In this document: positions 1-7,795 of the stretch, piece by piece | Layout: each line of letters begins with the position of its first letter | Position numbering within the stretch: position 1 is the first letter of the stretch | Notes under the pieces: model-generated | Told to the model about the DNA's origin: nothing | Seen by the model: the letters and a program-made list of their open reading frames with translations, nothing else | Databases searched by the model: none | Position numbers and translations under genes: made by a program | NCBI RefSeq assembly: GCF_026891095.1 | Contig: NZ_JAPTNL010000009.1 | Span: 80,470 to 144,469, forward strand | Source of the DNA: Roseovarius salincola | GTDB taxonomy: Bacteria; Pseudomonadota; Alphaproteobacteria; Rhodobacterales; Rhodobacteraceae | DNA: 64,000 nt | Reading direction: 5' to 3'

Positions 1-333
1 GAAGGCGCGCACATCCCGGCCGCGCCGGTTGAGGTCGAGCATCACGTAAACGACGCGCTGGCCGGGGCCGTGATAGGTATATTGCCCGCCGCGCCGCGTG
101 GGATGCACCGGGAAGCGGTCTGGCGCGGTCAGATCGGCCGGATTGGCCGATGTTCCGGCGGTATAAAGCGGCGGGTGTTCGAGCAGCCAGATCGCCTCGG
201 GCGCGGTGCCGGCAGTGATTCGCGCAACGCGGTCCTCCATCGCGGCGACGGCGACCGGGTAGGGGACAAGGCCCGCCGAGCGGTGCCATTCGACGCCCGC
301 GACCGTGTTCTGGAGGGTTTCGGGTGTCAACAC
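1..333 (-). CDS. lipB: Lipoyl(octanoyl) transferase LipB, 5' part (gene runs off the window)
   Basis: The first 111 codons are visible on the minus strand; the rest lies beyond the left edge. The enzyme moves an octanoyl group from acyl carrier protein to lipoyl domains of 2-oxoacid dehydrogenases. The conserved stretch [13 protein letters not shown] is present (residues about 80-92), followed by the family's [15 protein letters not shown] strand. The catalytic Cys and Lys lie in the missing C-terminal half. GTG at 333 is chosen because an in-frame stop lies only seven codons upstream and no ATG intervenes. The call rests on recognised motifs and is firm. Confidence 0.9.
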   Translation of the reverse strand, partial: MLTPETLQNTVAGVEWHRSAGLVPYPVAVAAMEDRVARITAGTAPEAIWLLEHPPLYTAGTSANPADLTAPDRFPVHPTRRGGQYTYHGPGQRVVYVMLDLNRRGRDVRAF

Positions 334-894
334 GGCGGGGAATTCTCGGCGTCAGGAAGGCGGGCGTGCCTGGATGGGGATGTATTTGACGAGGAACATT
401 ACCGGAGGCGCAACAGGGTTTCAAAGCCTTTCACCATGGCGGCGCGTGCCGGGCGGCGCCAGAGTCAGGCATCGCTCGACTGTTTCGGCTTCAATGCCGG
501 GTCCGGGGCGGCATCATGGGCGGCCCGACCCGGCGCCGCGGTCTCGCGCTATCAGGGGTATCCGGGCACGCCGAGGACCGGGCAGACACCGATCAGGAGA
601 ATAACATCCTGATGGGCTGCTTTCACCGCCGGTCGCGGCTCGCGATTACGGTGCGACGCCAGCCTGAGCAAGACGCTGTTCCGGGCGGCGGTGAGCCGGA
701 TGAATGGCGGCGGCGCCGGTCTTCACCGTCGCGAAACAGGGCCTTTGCGCATCGAGGCCGGCCTGTTGCGCAAAGGGCGGGCCAGCTGAGGTTTCGGGCG
801 CGCGAATTATTTTCGCGCGGCTCCCGGATTGCCTCTTCACATGGGCGGCGCGATTGCGTATATCGCCGCCCACCTACCAGATCACTGATCATGT
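334..894. other. Gene-free stretch between lipB and tRNA-Leu
   Basis: No open frame here has a convincing start, ribosome site and recognisable product; the frames that exist are short and Arg-rich, as random GC-rich frames are. Two hairpins are visible: arms 799-806/812-819 (CGCGCGAA with a 5-base loop) and arms 843-850/864-871 (GGGCGGCG), the latter ending 23 bases before the tRNA. Neither has a T tract. The stretch should contain promoters for lipB (leftward) and the tRNA (rightward), but I cannot assign them. Confidence 0.5.
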
Positions 895-981
895 GCGGTC
901 GTGGCGGAATTGGTAGACGCGCAGCGTTGAGGTCGCTGTGGGGTAACACCCGTGGAAGTTCGAGTCTTCTCGACCGCACCA
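895..981 (+). tRNA. tRNA-Leu, anticodon GAG, CCA encoded
   Basis: The 7-base acceptor stem GCGGTCG (895-901) pairs with CGACCGC (971-977). The D-arm TGGCGGAATTGGTAGACGC, anticodon stem CAGCG/CGCTG with loop TTGAGGT (927-933), a long class II variable arm (TGGGGTAACACCCGT region) and the T-loop GTTCGAGTC are all present. The discriminator A at 978 and an encoded CCA (979-981) follow. The long variable arm and the G-A-G anticodon identify leucine. Confidence 0.95.
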
Positions 982-1033
982 ATCTCCAAGTTGACATCCT
1001 GCCCGAAAAGGGTGCCGATCGGTTCGGGGTCAC

Positions 1034-1387
1034 TTATTTCCAGTGGTGATAGTGGCAGGCGTTGTATTCGATTTCAGTCCCGCCACGCGCCGGTACATAC
1101 CAGGTCTTGCCCGGTGACGCCGACCATTGGGCACCCCACCACCAGGGCCGGGGTTTGCAGGGCGCATGATCCGCACCTCTGACGCACCAGACCAGTTCAA
1201 GCTTTGTGTTGCAGATATTGCGCAGGCGCCAGCCGCCGGGCTTCTCCCATGTCACCTTCACGCATTCGCGATGCCAGGTATCGCCTTTGCTGTCATTGCA
1301 GGCGGCTGCGGCAGTGGGCCAGTTCAGAAGAGCACCCAGGGACAGGCCGAGAACGGCCCCGGCTGCGGCGCGGGCGAAGGTTGCCAT
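1034..1387 (-). CDS. Small secreted Cys- and Trp-rich protein, function unknown
   Basis: 117 residues. Residues 1-29 form a typical Sec signal peptide (positive start, hydrophobic core, AAAA before the first Cys). The mature part holds six cysteines (30, 42, 59, 68, 77, 111), enough for three disulfides, and is very rich in tryptophan (eleven W, including WWW at 82-84). It ends in CHYHHWK. A GGAG motif precedes the ATG by about 7 bases. No family is recognised. The residue pattern suggests a compact disulfide-stabilised periplasmic or extracellular protein, perhaps ligand-binding. Codon use looks native. Confidence 0.65.
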   Translation of the reverse strand: MATFARAAAGAVLGLSLGALLNWPTAAAACNDSKGDTWHRECVKVTWEKPGGWRLRNICNTKLELVWCVRGADHAPCKPRPWWWGAQWSASPGKTWYVPARGGTEIEYNACHYHHWK

Positions 1388-1513
1388 GACACACTCCAGA
1401 AACGTATTTACGCAGGTGATACTATACCATGACGTGTGAATTCCAAAGCGCCGGGATCAGCAGCGCGCCGCAAGCCGGACACGCGGTGGCGCACAGAGGG
1501 CGGCGGCGTGCTG

Positions 1514-2923
1514 TCAGCCGTCGGCAAGCATGTCGAGCGTGCGGGTGATGTCGTCTTGGGTGGTGAGCGGGTTGATGGTGCAGAGCCTGAGCGCCGAGCG
1601 ATCCTTGAGCATGGTCGACGAAAGCGTGGCGAAGCCCGATTGCGACACGCGCGCGGCGCGGGCGGCGTGGTCGGCGGCGTCGGACCCCTTGAGCGCGAAG
1701 CAGACGATGCCGAGCTGCGCGGGCGTGACGATGTCCCAGGTGCCGGGCTGGCTGCGCAGGTGGGATTCGGTGAATTCCGCCAGTTCGATACCGCGCTGGA
1801 CGGCATCGCGGAAGGCGGATGCGCCATAGGTGCGCAGCGACATCCAGAGCTTCATCGCGCGCGCGCGCCGGGTCAGTTCCAGCGAGCGGTTGCCGTAATT
1901 CACCTCGCCGGAGGTGGCCTGCACGTCGCGCAGGTATTCGGGGTTCATGGCGAAGCAGCGTTCCAGAGCGCCGGGGCGCGTCACGAGGCAAAGCCCCATG
2001 TCATAGGGCTGGAAGAACCATTTATGCGGGTCGAGCACGACCGAATCGGCGCGAGACAGCCCCGAGAGCGTGGCGCGGCCCTGTTCGGTGATGGCGGCGG
2101 GCGCGCCGTAGGCCCCGTCCACATGCAGCCAGAGCCCATGCGCGGCGCAGAGATCTGCGATGGCATCAAGCGGGTCGGTGGCGCCGGTATTGGTGCTGCC
2201 GGCGGTGGCGACGACCATCATCGGGCGCTGACCGGCGGCGATATCCGCAGCGATGGCGGCGGCGAGGCTGTCGGGGCACATGCGCAGCCCGTCATCCGAG
2301 GGAAGGATGCGGATCTGCCGTTCATCAAGCCCCATCTGGCGCAGGTTGCGCGGCAGCGAGGCGTGGGTCTGGTCGGTCAGGTAGGCGACACCGGCACCGA
2401 TCTCGGCGCGGGCGACGCAAAAGCCGGTGAAATTCGCCATCGAGCCGCCCGAGAGCAGCACGCCTTCGCTATGGGCGGGCAGGCCCAGCATCTCGGCGAC
2501 CCAGGAACAGACGGTGGTTTCCACGGTGGCGGGGCCTGATGCGCCGCCCCAGCTGGAGTTGATCGCGTTGAAGCCGGTGCCCATCCATTCGCCAAGGGTG
2601 GAGGCAAAGGCGGCGGGGCCGGGCACGCGGGCGAAATAGCGCGGGTGGTCGCCGTGTTGCATGTGGCCAAAGGCGATCTCGGCCATCAGTTCAAGCGAGG
2701 CGTCGGGGTCTTGCGGGGCTTCGGGGAGCGGCCCGCCAAGGCGGTCGGCCAGCGCGGGGGCGCTGCCGGTGACGATCACCGGCTCGTTGTTGCGCCGTTC
2801 CAGCCGGTCGACGACCATATCGACCACCTTGTGGCCAAGGCGGCGCATTTCGGCCGGGTCCATGCCCAATGTGTCGGCGGGAATGGCGAACGGGTCATCA
2901 ACGGGCGGTGTTTTCGGCGGCAT
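1514..2923 (-). CDS. PLP-dependent group II (aromatic amino acid type) decarboxylase
   Basis: 469 residues. Contains the group II decarboxylase hallmark LDPHKWFFQPYDMG, whose Lys forms the Schiff base with pyridoxal phosphate, a conserved HVDGAYGAPAA segment (Asp binds the PLP ring nitrogen), and the N-terminal entry motif YFARVPGPAAFASTLGEWM. Members decarboxylate aromatic L-amino acids, or act as related aldehyde synthases or glutamate/tyrosine decarboxylases; the substrate cannot be read from sequence. The start at 2923 (MPPKTPP) is preferred over an ATG 19 codons upstream because GAGGGA sits about 10 bases before it. It stands alone next to the sox locus, and no functional link is evident. 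Confidence 0.85.
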   Translation of the reverse strand: MPPKTPPVDDPFAIPADTLGMDPAEMRRLGHKVVDMVVDRLERRNNEPVIVTGSAPALADRLGGPLPEAPQDPDASLELMAEIAFGHMQHGDHPRYFARVPGPAAFASTLGEWMGTGFNAINSSWGGASGPATVETTVCSWVAEMLGLPAHSEGVLLSGGSMANFTGFCVARAEIGAGVAYLTDQTHASLPRNLRQMGLDERQIRILPSDDGLRMCPDSLAAAIAADIAAGQRPMMVVATAGSTNTGATDPLDAIADLCAAHGLWLHVDGAYGAPAAITEQGRATLSGLSRADSVVLDPHKWFFQPYDMGLCLVTRPGALERCFAMNPEYLRDVQATSGEVNYGNRSLELTRRARAMKLWMSLRTYGASAFRDAVQRGIELAEFTESHLRSQPGTWDIVTPAQLGIVCFALKGSDAADHAARAARVSQSGFATLSSTMLKDRSALRLCTINPLTTQDDITRTLDMLADG

Positions 2924-3004
2924 GATCGGGCGTCCCTCGGGGTTTGGCCAAGGGTTTGCCCGGAATGGCGCGGATTGCAAGGGGCGCGCGGCGCGCGGAT
3001 CGCG

Positions 3005-4060
3005 TCATTCGGCGGGTTGGAAGCCGGTGATCAGCTGGCGCAGCCCGAGCGCGGCCCCGGCGATGATCGCGAGGAATGTGACCGGCGCCGAGAAGCTGAG
3101 CACCGAAAAGGCCGAAAGCCCCTGACCGACGGTGCAGCCCAGGGCCAGCACCGCGCCCGCGCCCATGATCGCCGCGCCGGTCATCTGGCGGCGCAGCTCG
3201 CGCGGGTCTTCGCAGGCTTCCCAGCGGAAATGCCCCTTCATCAGCGAGCCGATGAAGGCGCCGGTGGCGACGCCCGCGACCGAGCCCACAGCGAAGGAGG
3301 GCGCGCGCGCCGAGGCGGTCATGAAATAGAGCAGCGTTTCCCCGACCGGGGCCGAGAAGCTGTGCGAAACGACCGGCATGGCGGTGAAGCCGGTGGTCGC
3401 GACCCAATAGCTGCCCGCCCAGCCCGAGGTGATCGCAAGCCCCACGACGCAGGCCCAGAAGATCGACTGGGGCGCCGTCAACAATTCGCGCGAGGCCAGC
3501 GCGCCCAGCGTGATCAGCGCGCCGATCGTGATGCCCAGCGGCGCGATGCCCAGCCCGCTTTGCGCCGAGAGGAAATGCACGATTCCGGGTGGCATGCCGG
3601 TCACGTCCTCTTGCATGAAGGCCCAGTTGCGCAGGTAAGCCAGCGGCCCGTAAAGCATGACATAGGCCGACACGCCCATCACCAGCACGATCACGAAGGC
3701 GCGGAAATCCCCGCCCCCCAGCCGGGCGATGCAGCCATAGCCGCAATTGCCCGCCAGCGCCATGCCGTAGCCGAACATCAGCCCGCCCAGGACCGAGGCC
3801 AGCGGCATCCAGCGGATCGACAGGTAATAGGAGCGTTCAAGCGCCATCATGCCCGCGGCGCTGAGAGCGAAGGTGCTCATGACCGCGACGCCGATCGCCA
3901 GGATCCACATCCGCATCCTGAGAGAGGAGCCGCCATAAAGCATGTCCTCGATCGCGCCCATGGTGCAGAATCGCCCGAGCCGCGCTGCGAGGCCCAGGAA
4001 TATGCCCGATGCCAGCCCGATCAGGGCCACCAGGCCGTTATCGCCCAGAAGTTCAGGCAT
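3005..4060 (-). CDS. soxT: SoxT-type YeeE/YedE family sulfur-compound transporter
   Basis: 351-residue polytopic membrane protein with about nine or ten hydrophobic segments. The YeeE/YedE family signatures occur twice, each with cysteines: GRFCTMGAIED near the N terminus, GNCGYGCIARLGG near residue 100, and LGCTVGQGLSAFS near residue 310. In the characterised YeeE thiosulfate importer, cysteines of this kind line the pore and relay thiosulfate, so a role in moving thiosulfate or another sulfur compound across the inner membrane is expected. It lies 32 bases behind soxR in the leftward soxS-soxR-soxT unit. The exact substrate and direction are inferred. Confidence 0.85.
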   Translation of the reverse strand: MPELLGDNGLVALIGLASGIFLGLAARLGRFCTMGAIEDMLYGGSSLRMRMWILAIGVAVMSTFALSAAGMMALERSYYLSIRWMPLASVLGGLMFGYGMALAGNCGYGCIARLGGGDFRAFVIVLVMGVSAYVMLYGPLAYLRNWAFMQEDVTGMPPGIVHFLSAQSGLGIAPLGITIGALITLGALASRELLTAPQSIFWACVVGLAITSGWAGSYWVATTGFTAMPVVSHSFSAPVGETLLYFMTASARAPSFAVGSVAGVATGAFIGSLMKGHFRWEACEDPRELRRQMTGAAIMGAGAVLALGCTVGQGLSAFSVLSFSAPVTFLAIIAGAALGLRQLITGFQPAE

Positions 4061-4092
4061 TTCCGCGATCCTCCCGCCTGGGTAGCCGCGCC

Positions 4093-4446
4093 TCAGGCGC
4101 GGGCTGCCTCGGTCTCCTCGACGCAGAATAGCTCATAGACGAGTTCAAGTACACGGCGCGGACGATTGTCGGCGAGCCGGTAATAGATCGTCTTGCCCTC
4201 GCGGCGCGGCACCACCAGCCCTTCGAGCCGCAGGCGCGACAATTGCTGGGACACCGCCGCCTGTCGCACCGAGAGCAGTTCTTCGAGTTCGGTCACGGAT
4301 TTCTCGCCCGATACCAGGTGACACAGAATCATGAGCCGCCCCTCGTGGCTGATCGCCTTGAGGAAGTTCGAGGCGTTGGTGGCGTTCTCGACCATCTGGT
4401 CCATTTCGGCTTCGCTGAGCGAAGAGTCAAAAACAGGAAGTGCCAT
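4093..4446 (-). CDS. soxR: SoxR, ArsR-family persulfide-responsive repressor of sox genes
   Basis: 117 residues, the usual ArsR length, with a winged helix-turn-helix (VTELEELLSVRQAAVSQQLSRLRLEGLV, residues about 51-78; wing REGKTIYYRLAD). Cysteines are at 42 (LMILCHL) and 108 (ELFCVE). They match the C41/C107 pair of the SqrR/BigR/YgaV group, which forms a tetrasulfide link with persulfides and then leaves DNA. A fitting ATTC-N8-GAAT operator lies between soxW and soxX. The gene follows soxS by 66 bases. Repression of sox without reduced sulfur is established for SoxR homologues; persulfide sensing here is inferred from the cysteines. Confidence 0.92.
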   Translation of the reverse strand: MALPVFDSSLSEAEMDQMVENATNASNFLKAISHEGRLMILCHLVSGEKSVTELEELLSVRQAAVSQQLSRLRLEGLVVPRREGKTIYYRLADNRPRRVLELVYELFCVEETEAARA

Positions 4447-4512
4447 CGTTCAGGTTTCCGTCCCCATCGGCCATTGCTCCCGGTTCGCATCGGGTTCTTG
4501 TTGGCGCAGTGT

Positions 4513-4893
4513 TTAGTTCGTTTTCGCGGGCTGTGCAAAATCCGTGTGTTCGGTGAGAAGCTTTTCGAGCAGGCCCCAGAAGAAATCCTCGCCGGGATAG
4601 CCCTCGATCCGGGCGAGTTCGCGATCCTCGTCAACCAATATGAATGTCGGCGTGAACAGCACCGGGCGCGCGAAATCGACACCCTCGGGCGGGGACTGCG
4701 AGATCGAGATCATGCGCAGCGGCGCATAGGCGCCGACCTCGGTCTTGGGATAGACCGGGCCGATTTCGTCCTTCCACTGAATGCAATAGTGGCAGCCCGC
4801 TTGTTCGACCATGATGAGTTCAACCGCATGCGCGGCCGGGGCAATGGCGATCCAGAGCGGGGCAAAGAAGCCGACGAGAAGACGAGAGATCAT
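4513..4893 (-). CDS. soxS: SoxS, periplasmic thioredoxin-like protein
   Basis: 126 residues from the chosen ATG: a signal peptide (MISRLLVGFFAPLWIAIAPAAHA) followed by a thioredoxin-like domain with active site CHYC (C34, C37) and a cis-Pro segment FTPTF. SoxS homologues reduce or reactivate the SoxY carrier and other sulfur-cluster thiols in the periplasm, taking electrons from SoxV. An ATG 11 codons upstream is open, but it would spoil the signal peptide's n-region and sit inside the soxS-soxV control region, so 4893 is preferred. It is the first gene of a leftward unit diverging from soxV. Confidence 0.88.
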   Translation of the reverse strand: MISRLLVGFFAPLWIAIAPAAHAVELIMVEQAGCHYCIQWKDEIGPVYPKTEVGAYAPLRMISISQSPPEGVDFARPVLFTPTFILVDEDRELARIEGYPGEDFFWGLLEKLLTEHTDFAQPAKTN

Positions 4894-4965
4894 CAGATAA
4901 CCAATTGACGTTGGGTGTTCATACAACCTAATTTGAATATGTCATTTTCACAAGGAGCTTCGCGA
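4894..4965. promoter_or_regulatory. Divergent soxS/soxV control region
   Basis: This 72-base spacer must hold promoters for both the soxSRT and soxVW units. It is locally AT-rich (4918-4950) against the GC-rich background. It contains a GAAT half-site at 4935-4938 preceded at the N8 distance by ACAA, a degenerate form of the ATTC-N8-GAAT element seen upstream of soxX, and a GTTC at 4917-4920. SoxR homologues are known to bind the equivalent intergenic region. The soxV ribosome site AAGGAG is at 4952-4957. Confidence 0.5.
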
Positions 4966-5703
4966 ATGCTCGATATTTCCTATGCGGGCGCGGCTCTTGC
5001 GGGATTGTTGTCGTTTTTCACGCCATGCATCCTGCCGATGGTTCCCTTCTATCTTTGCTACATGGCGGGTCTGTCGATGAACGAGCTGCGCAGCGATGGC
5101 GCGATCGCGCCGGGGGCGCAGAAGCGTCTGGTGATCTCGGCGGTGTTCTTTGCGCTGGGCGTCACCACGATCTTCGTGCTGCTGGGCATGGGGGCGACGG
5201 CGCTGGGGCAGGCCTTTGCCCAGTGGCGCCAGCCGCTGAGCTATGTGGCGGCGGCGATCCTGTTCGTGTTCGGGCTGCATTTCCTTGGGGTGCTGCGCAT
5301 TCCGCTGCTGTATCGCGAAGCGCGTGTCGAAAGCACGGCCGAGCCGACCACGGTGCTGGGCGCCTATGTGATGGGGCTGGCCTTCGGGTTCGGCTGGACG
5401 CCCTGCGTCGGCCCGGCGCTGGCGGCGATCCTGATGGTCGCAAGCGGCATGGGCAGCGTGAGCGAAGGGGCGTTGCTGCTGATGGTCTACGGGCTGGCGA
5501 TGACCGCGCCGTTCATCGTGGCGGCGCTGTTCGCGCGCCCGTTCCTGAGCTGGATGCAGAGCAAACGCAAATACATGGCCCATGTGGAAAAGGCCATGGG
5601 CGTGATGCTGATCCTTTTCGCGGTGCTGATCGCCACCAATGCGGTGAATGTCATCGCCAATATGATGATCGAGTGGTTCCCGAGTTTCCAGTCGCTGGGC
5701 TAG
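4966..5703 (+). CDS. soxV: SoxV, CcdA/DsbD-family transmembrane electron carrier
   Basis: 245 residues, about six hydrophobic helices. The two redox cysteines lie in the family motifs FFTPCILPMVPF (first helix) and GWTPCVGPAL (fourth helix region). Proteins of this kind pass reducing equivalents from cytoplasmic thioredoxin to periplasmic thioredoxin-like partners, here SoxW and SoxS, keeping the SoxY cysteine reactive. ATG 4966 has a strong AAGGAG at 4952-4957; an in-frame ATG 17 codons upstream lies in the promoter region and is rejected. soxW follows after 27 bases. Confidence 0.93.
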   Translation: MLDISYAGAALAGLLSFFTPCILPMVPFYLCYMAGLSMNELRSDGAIAPGAQKRLVISAVFFALGVTTIFVLLGMGATALGQAFAQWRQPLSYVAAAILFVFGLHFLGVLRIPLLYREARVESTAEPTTVLGAYVMGLAFGFGWTPCVGPALAAILMVASGMGSVSEGALLLMVYGLAMTAPFIVAALFARPFLSWMQSKRKYMAHVEKAMGVMLILFAVLIATNAVNVIANMMIEWFPSFQSLG

Positions 5704-5730
5704 GGCCGTTCAATTCGAGGGAGGAAAGAC

Positions 5731-6312
5731 ATGAGACAGTTTATAGCGGCGTTCCTGCTGGGGCTGGCGGCGATGAGCATGCCGGGGCTGGCCGCCAATA
5801 TCGGCGATGACGGGCTGCACAAGGCGCCCTGGATGCGCGAGACGTTCCTTGATCTGCGAGAGGACCTGGCCGAGGCCAATGCCGAGGGCAAGCGCCTGGC
5901 GCTGATGATCGAGCAGCGCGGCTGCATCTATTGCAAGATGATGCATGAAGAAGTGTATCCGCAGCCGGACATCGCGCAGTATGTTTCCGAGAATTTCTTC
6001 GTGGTGCAGATCAACCTGCATGGCGACCGCGAGGTCACCGATCTGGACGGGGAATCGATGCCCGAAAAGGACATGCTGCGCAAATGGGGGATTCTGTTCA
6101 CGCCGACGGCGATCTTCCTGCCCGAGGCGGCGGAGGAGGGGGTTTCCGCCAAGGATGCGGCGGTCGCCATCATGCCAGGCGCGTTCAAGGAGGGCACGAC
6201 GCTGGATATGTATACCTGGGTCAACGAGAAGCGTTACGCGTTGGAAAACGGGGAGGATTTCCAGAGATACCACGCCCGCCGCATTCAGGAACGCCAGAGC
6301 AAACAGGACTGA
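5731..6312 (+). CDS. soxW: SoxW, periplasmic thioredoxin
   Basis: 193 residues: signal peptide (cleavage near AAN at 21-23) and a thioredoxin-like domain with active site CIYC (C65, C68) and a TPTAIFLP cis-Pro strand. It accepts electrons from SoxV and is thought to keep periplasmic Sox cysteines reduced. It opens with GDDGLHKAPW, a motif shared almost exactly with the second thioredoxin at 13179-13772, so the two are paralogues. The start is preceded by GGGAGGAAAG. The SoxR-type operator lies just downstream, so soxX may also be transcribed separately. Confidence 0.92.
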   Translation: MRQFIAAFLLGLAAMSMPGLAANIGDDGLHKAPWMRETFLDLREDLAEANAEGKRLALMIEQRGCIYCKMMHEEVYPQPDIAQYVSENFFVVQINLHGDREVTDLDGESMPEKDMLRKWGILFTPTAIFLPEAAEEGVSAKDAAVAIMPGAFKEGTTLDMYTWVNEKRYALENGEDFQRYHARRIQERQSKQD

Positions 6313-6345
6313 AGAGAAGCCATGCGACCGGCGCGGGCCGCCAAG

Positions 6346-6365
6346 AAATTCACGAACGTGAATTT
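6346..6365. promoter_or_regulatory. SoxR-type operator palindrome upstream of soxX
   Basis: A perfect inverted repeat with 9-base arms, AAATTCACG and CGTGAATTT, around a 2-base AA centre. Within it, ATTC (6348-6351) and GAAT (6360-6363) are separated by exactly eight bases, the consensus reported for SqrR/BigR-type persulfide sensors. It lies about 80 bases before the soxX start. Both the symmetry and the match support a repressor site; binding by the SoxR of this locus is inferred. Confidence 0.75.
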
Positions 6366-6445
6366 GTTGTTGCGTCGCCCGTAGCTGGTGGCCTACTGTA
6401 TACCGAGCTATCGAAACTCAGAACATGGTAGCCATGGGAGGAAAC

Positions 6446-6925
6446 ATGAAGCTTTCAACGACAATTCTGGCGGCGGCGCTGGTTGCGGCCGGCTCGGCAT
6501 ACGCTGAATCGGCGGCACCGGGCGACGTGCAGTTCGACGATTACGGCGCGGTCAGCGAATCGCTGACCGGCCAGCCGGGCGATCCGGACAAGGGTGCGCT
6601 GGTGATGAAGACCAAATCGGCCGGCAATTGCATTTCATGCCACCAGATCGATGCGCTTTCCGATGCGGCCTTCCATGGCAATATCGGACCGTCCCTGAAC
6701 GGGGTGGGCGACCGCTGGAACGAGGCGGAGATCCGCGGCATCGTCGCCAATGCCAAGCACACCTATCCCGGCACGATGATGCCAGCCTATTACAAGGTCG
6801 ACGGGTTCACCCGGCCGGGTAATGCATTCACCGGAAAGGCGCCTGAAGGCGCGCTGGATCCCCTGTTGAGTGCAGAGCAAATCGAAGATGTGGTCGCTTT
6901 TCTGATGACCCAGAAGGAACAGTGA
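6446..6925 (+). CDS. soxX: SoxX, c-type cytochrome of the SoxAX complex
   Basis: 159 residues: signal peptide ending at AYA (residue 20) and one class I cytochrome c domain with heme motif CISCH (C62-C65-H66) and a distal PGTMMPAYY segment supplying the axial Met. With SoxA it joins thiosulfate oxidatively to the SoxY cysteine. ATG 6446 has GGGAGGA (6435-6441) at good spacing; ATGs at 6425 and 6434 precede that ribosome site and are rejected. First gene of the soxXYZA block, behind the operator palindrome. Confidence 0.95.
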   Translation: MKLSTTILAAALVAAGSAYAESAAPGDVQFDDYGAVSESLTGQPGDPDKGALVMKTKSAGNCISCHQIDALSDAAFHGNIGPSLNGVGDRWNEAEIRGIVANAKHTYPGTMMPAYYKVDGFTRPGNAFTGKAPEGALDPLLSAEQIEDVVAFLMTQKEQ

Positions 6926-6953
6926 CCGGGTCACGTTTATCAAGGAGATGAAG

Positions 6954-7373
6954 ATGGATTTCACAAGACGCGAAACCCTGGTCATTGGTGCCGCCACCGC
7001 TGCGGTGGTGACGCTGCCGATGCCCGCCATGGCCTCGGCCGTGGATGACGCGATCGCCGAGTTCACCGGCGGTGCCGACGTGAGCGATGGCGGCGTCGAT
7101 CTGGAGGCACCTGAGATCGCCGAGAACGGCAATACCGTGCCGATCGAAGTGGGTGCCGAAGGCGCGAGCGCGATCATGGTGCTTGCCGCAGGCAACCCGA
7201 CACCGGGTGTGGCGACGTTCAACTTCGGCCCGCTGGCCGGGGCGCAGAGCGCAAAGACCCGTATCCGCCTGGCCGGCACGCAGGACGTGATCGCCGTCGC
7301 CAAGATGGCCGACGGCAGCTTTGCCAAGGCGCAGAAGAACGTCAAGGTAACCATCGGCGGCTGCGGCGGCTGA
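6954..7373 (+). CDS. soxY: SoxY, covalent sulfur-substrate carrier subunit
   Basis: 139 residues, beginning with a twin-arginine signal (FTRRETLVIGAATAAVVTL) and ending in the swinging-arm motif GGCGG, whose Cys137 carries the thiosulfate-derived sulfane through the Sox cycle. The SoxYZ dimer is exported folded by Tat, SoxZ riding along. AAGGAG at 6942-6947 abuts an ATG at 6948 but has proper 6-base spacing to the ATG at 6954, which is chosen. soxZ follows by 20 bases. Confidence 0.96.
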   Translation: MDFTRRETLVIGAATAAVVTLPMPAMASAVDDAIAEFTGGADVSDGGVDLEAPEIAENGNTVPIEVGAEGASAIMVLAAGNPTPGVATFNFGPLAGAQSAKTRIRLAGTQDVIAVAKMADGSFAKAQKNVKVTIGGCGG

Positions 7374-7393
7374 GCGAGAAGGAGTAGAGAACT

Positions 7394-7723
7394 ATGGCAG
7401 AAGGTGTACGCCCCCGCGTGAAGGCGCCCAAGTCGGCCGATGCCGGCGAGGTTGTGGTCATCAAGACCCTGATCAGCCACAAGATGGAATCCGGTCAGCG
7501 CAAGGACAGTGACGGCAACGTCATCCCGCGCTCGATCATCAACCGCTTCACCTGCGAGTTCAACGGCGAGAGCGTCGTGGACGTCAAGATGGAGCCTGCG
7601 ATCTCGACCAATCCGTATTTCGAGTTCGAGGCCACGGTGCCCGAAGCCGGTGACTTCCAGTTCACCTGGTATGATGATGACGGGTCGGTTTACGAAGACA
7701 CGAAATCGGTCTCGGTTGGCTGA
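7394..7723 (+). CDS. soxZ: SoxZ, partner subunit of the SoxYZ carrier
   Basis: 109 residues, the normal SoxZ length, with no signal peptide because it is co-exported with SoxY. Family features include the starting PRVKAPKSADAGEVVVIKTLISHKME region (residues about 6-31) and the C-terminal FEATVPEAGDFQFTWYDDDGSVYE strands of the immunoglobulin-like fold. It forms the heterodimer that carries pathway intermediates. AGAAGGAG precedes the start. A tandem TATAAT and a hairpin follow before soxA. Confidence 0.96.
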   Translation: MAEGVRPRVKAPKSADAGEVVVIKTLISHKMESGQRKDSDGNVIPRSIINRFTCEFNGESVVDVKMEPAISTNPYFEFEATVPEAGDFQFTWYDDDGSVYEDTKSVSVG

Positions 7724-7728
7724 TCGAA

Positions 7729-7740
7729 TATAATTATAAT
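7729..7740 (+). promoter_or_regulatory. Tandem TATAAT between soxZ and soxA, possible internal promoter
   Basis: Two perfect TATAAT hexamers stand side by side (7729-7734 and 7735-7740) in an AT island inside an otherwise GC-rich operon, 56 bases before soxA. No good TTGACA-like -35 is seen at 16-18 bases upstream (best is TCGGTT), so promoter activity is only a suggestion. Confidence 0.3.
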
Positions 7741-7743
7741 GGT

Positions 7744-7777
7744 GCCCTGCCGGACCTCCGAGGGGGAATGGCAGGGC
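7744..7777 (+). other. Hairpin between soxZ and soxA
   Basis: Perfect 8-base arms GCCCTGCC (7744-7751) and GGCAGGGC (7770-7777) enclose an 18-base loop that can itself pair (CCTCC with GGGGG). No T tract follows, so it is more likely an mRNA processing or stability element than a terminator. Confidence 0.5.
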
Positions 7778-7795
7778 CGCCAAAGGGAGGAACGC

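Noticed and set aside
1436..4138. Long plus-strand frames opposite the decarboxylase and soxT
   Set aside because: These are shadows of minus-strand genes with clear PLP and YeeE motifs; their products are His/Gly/Arg-rich and lack family features.
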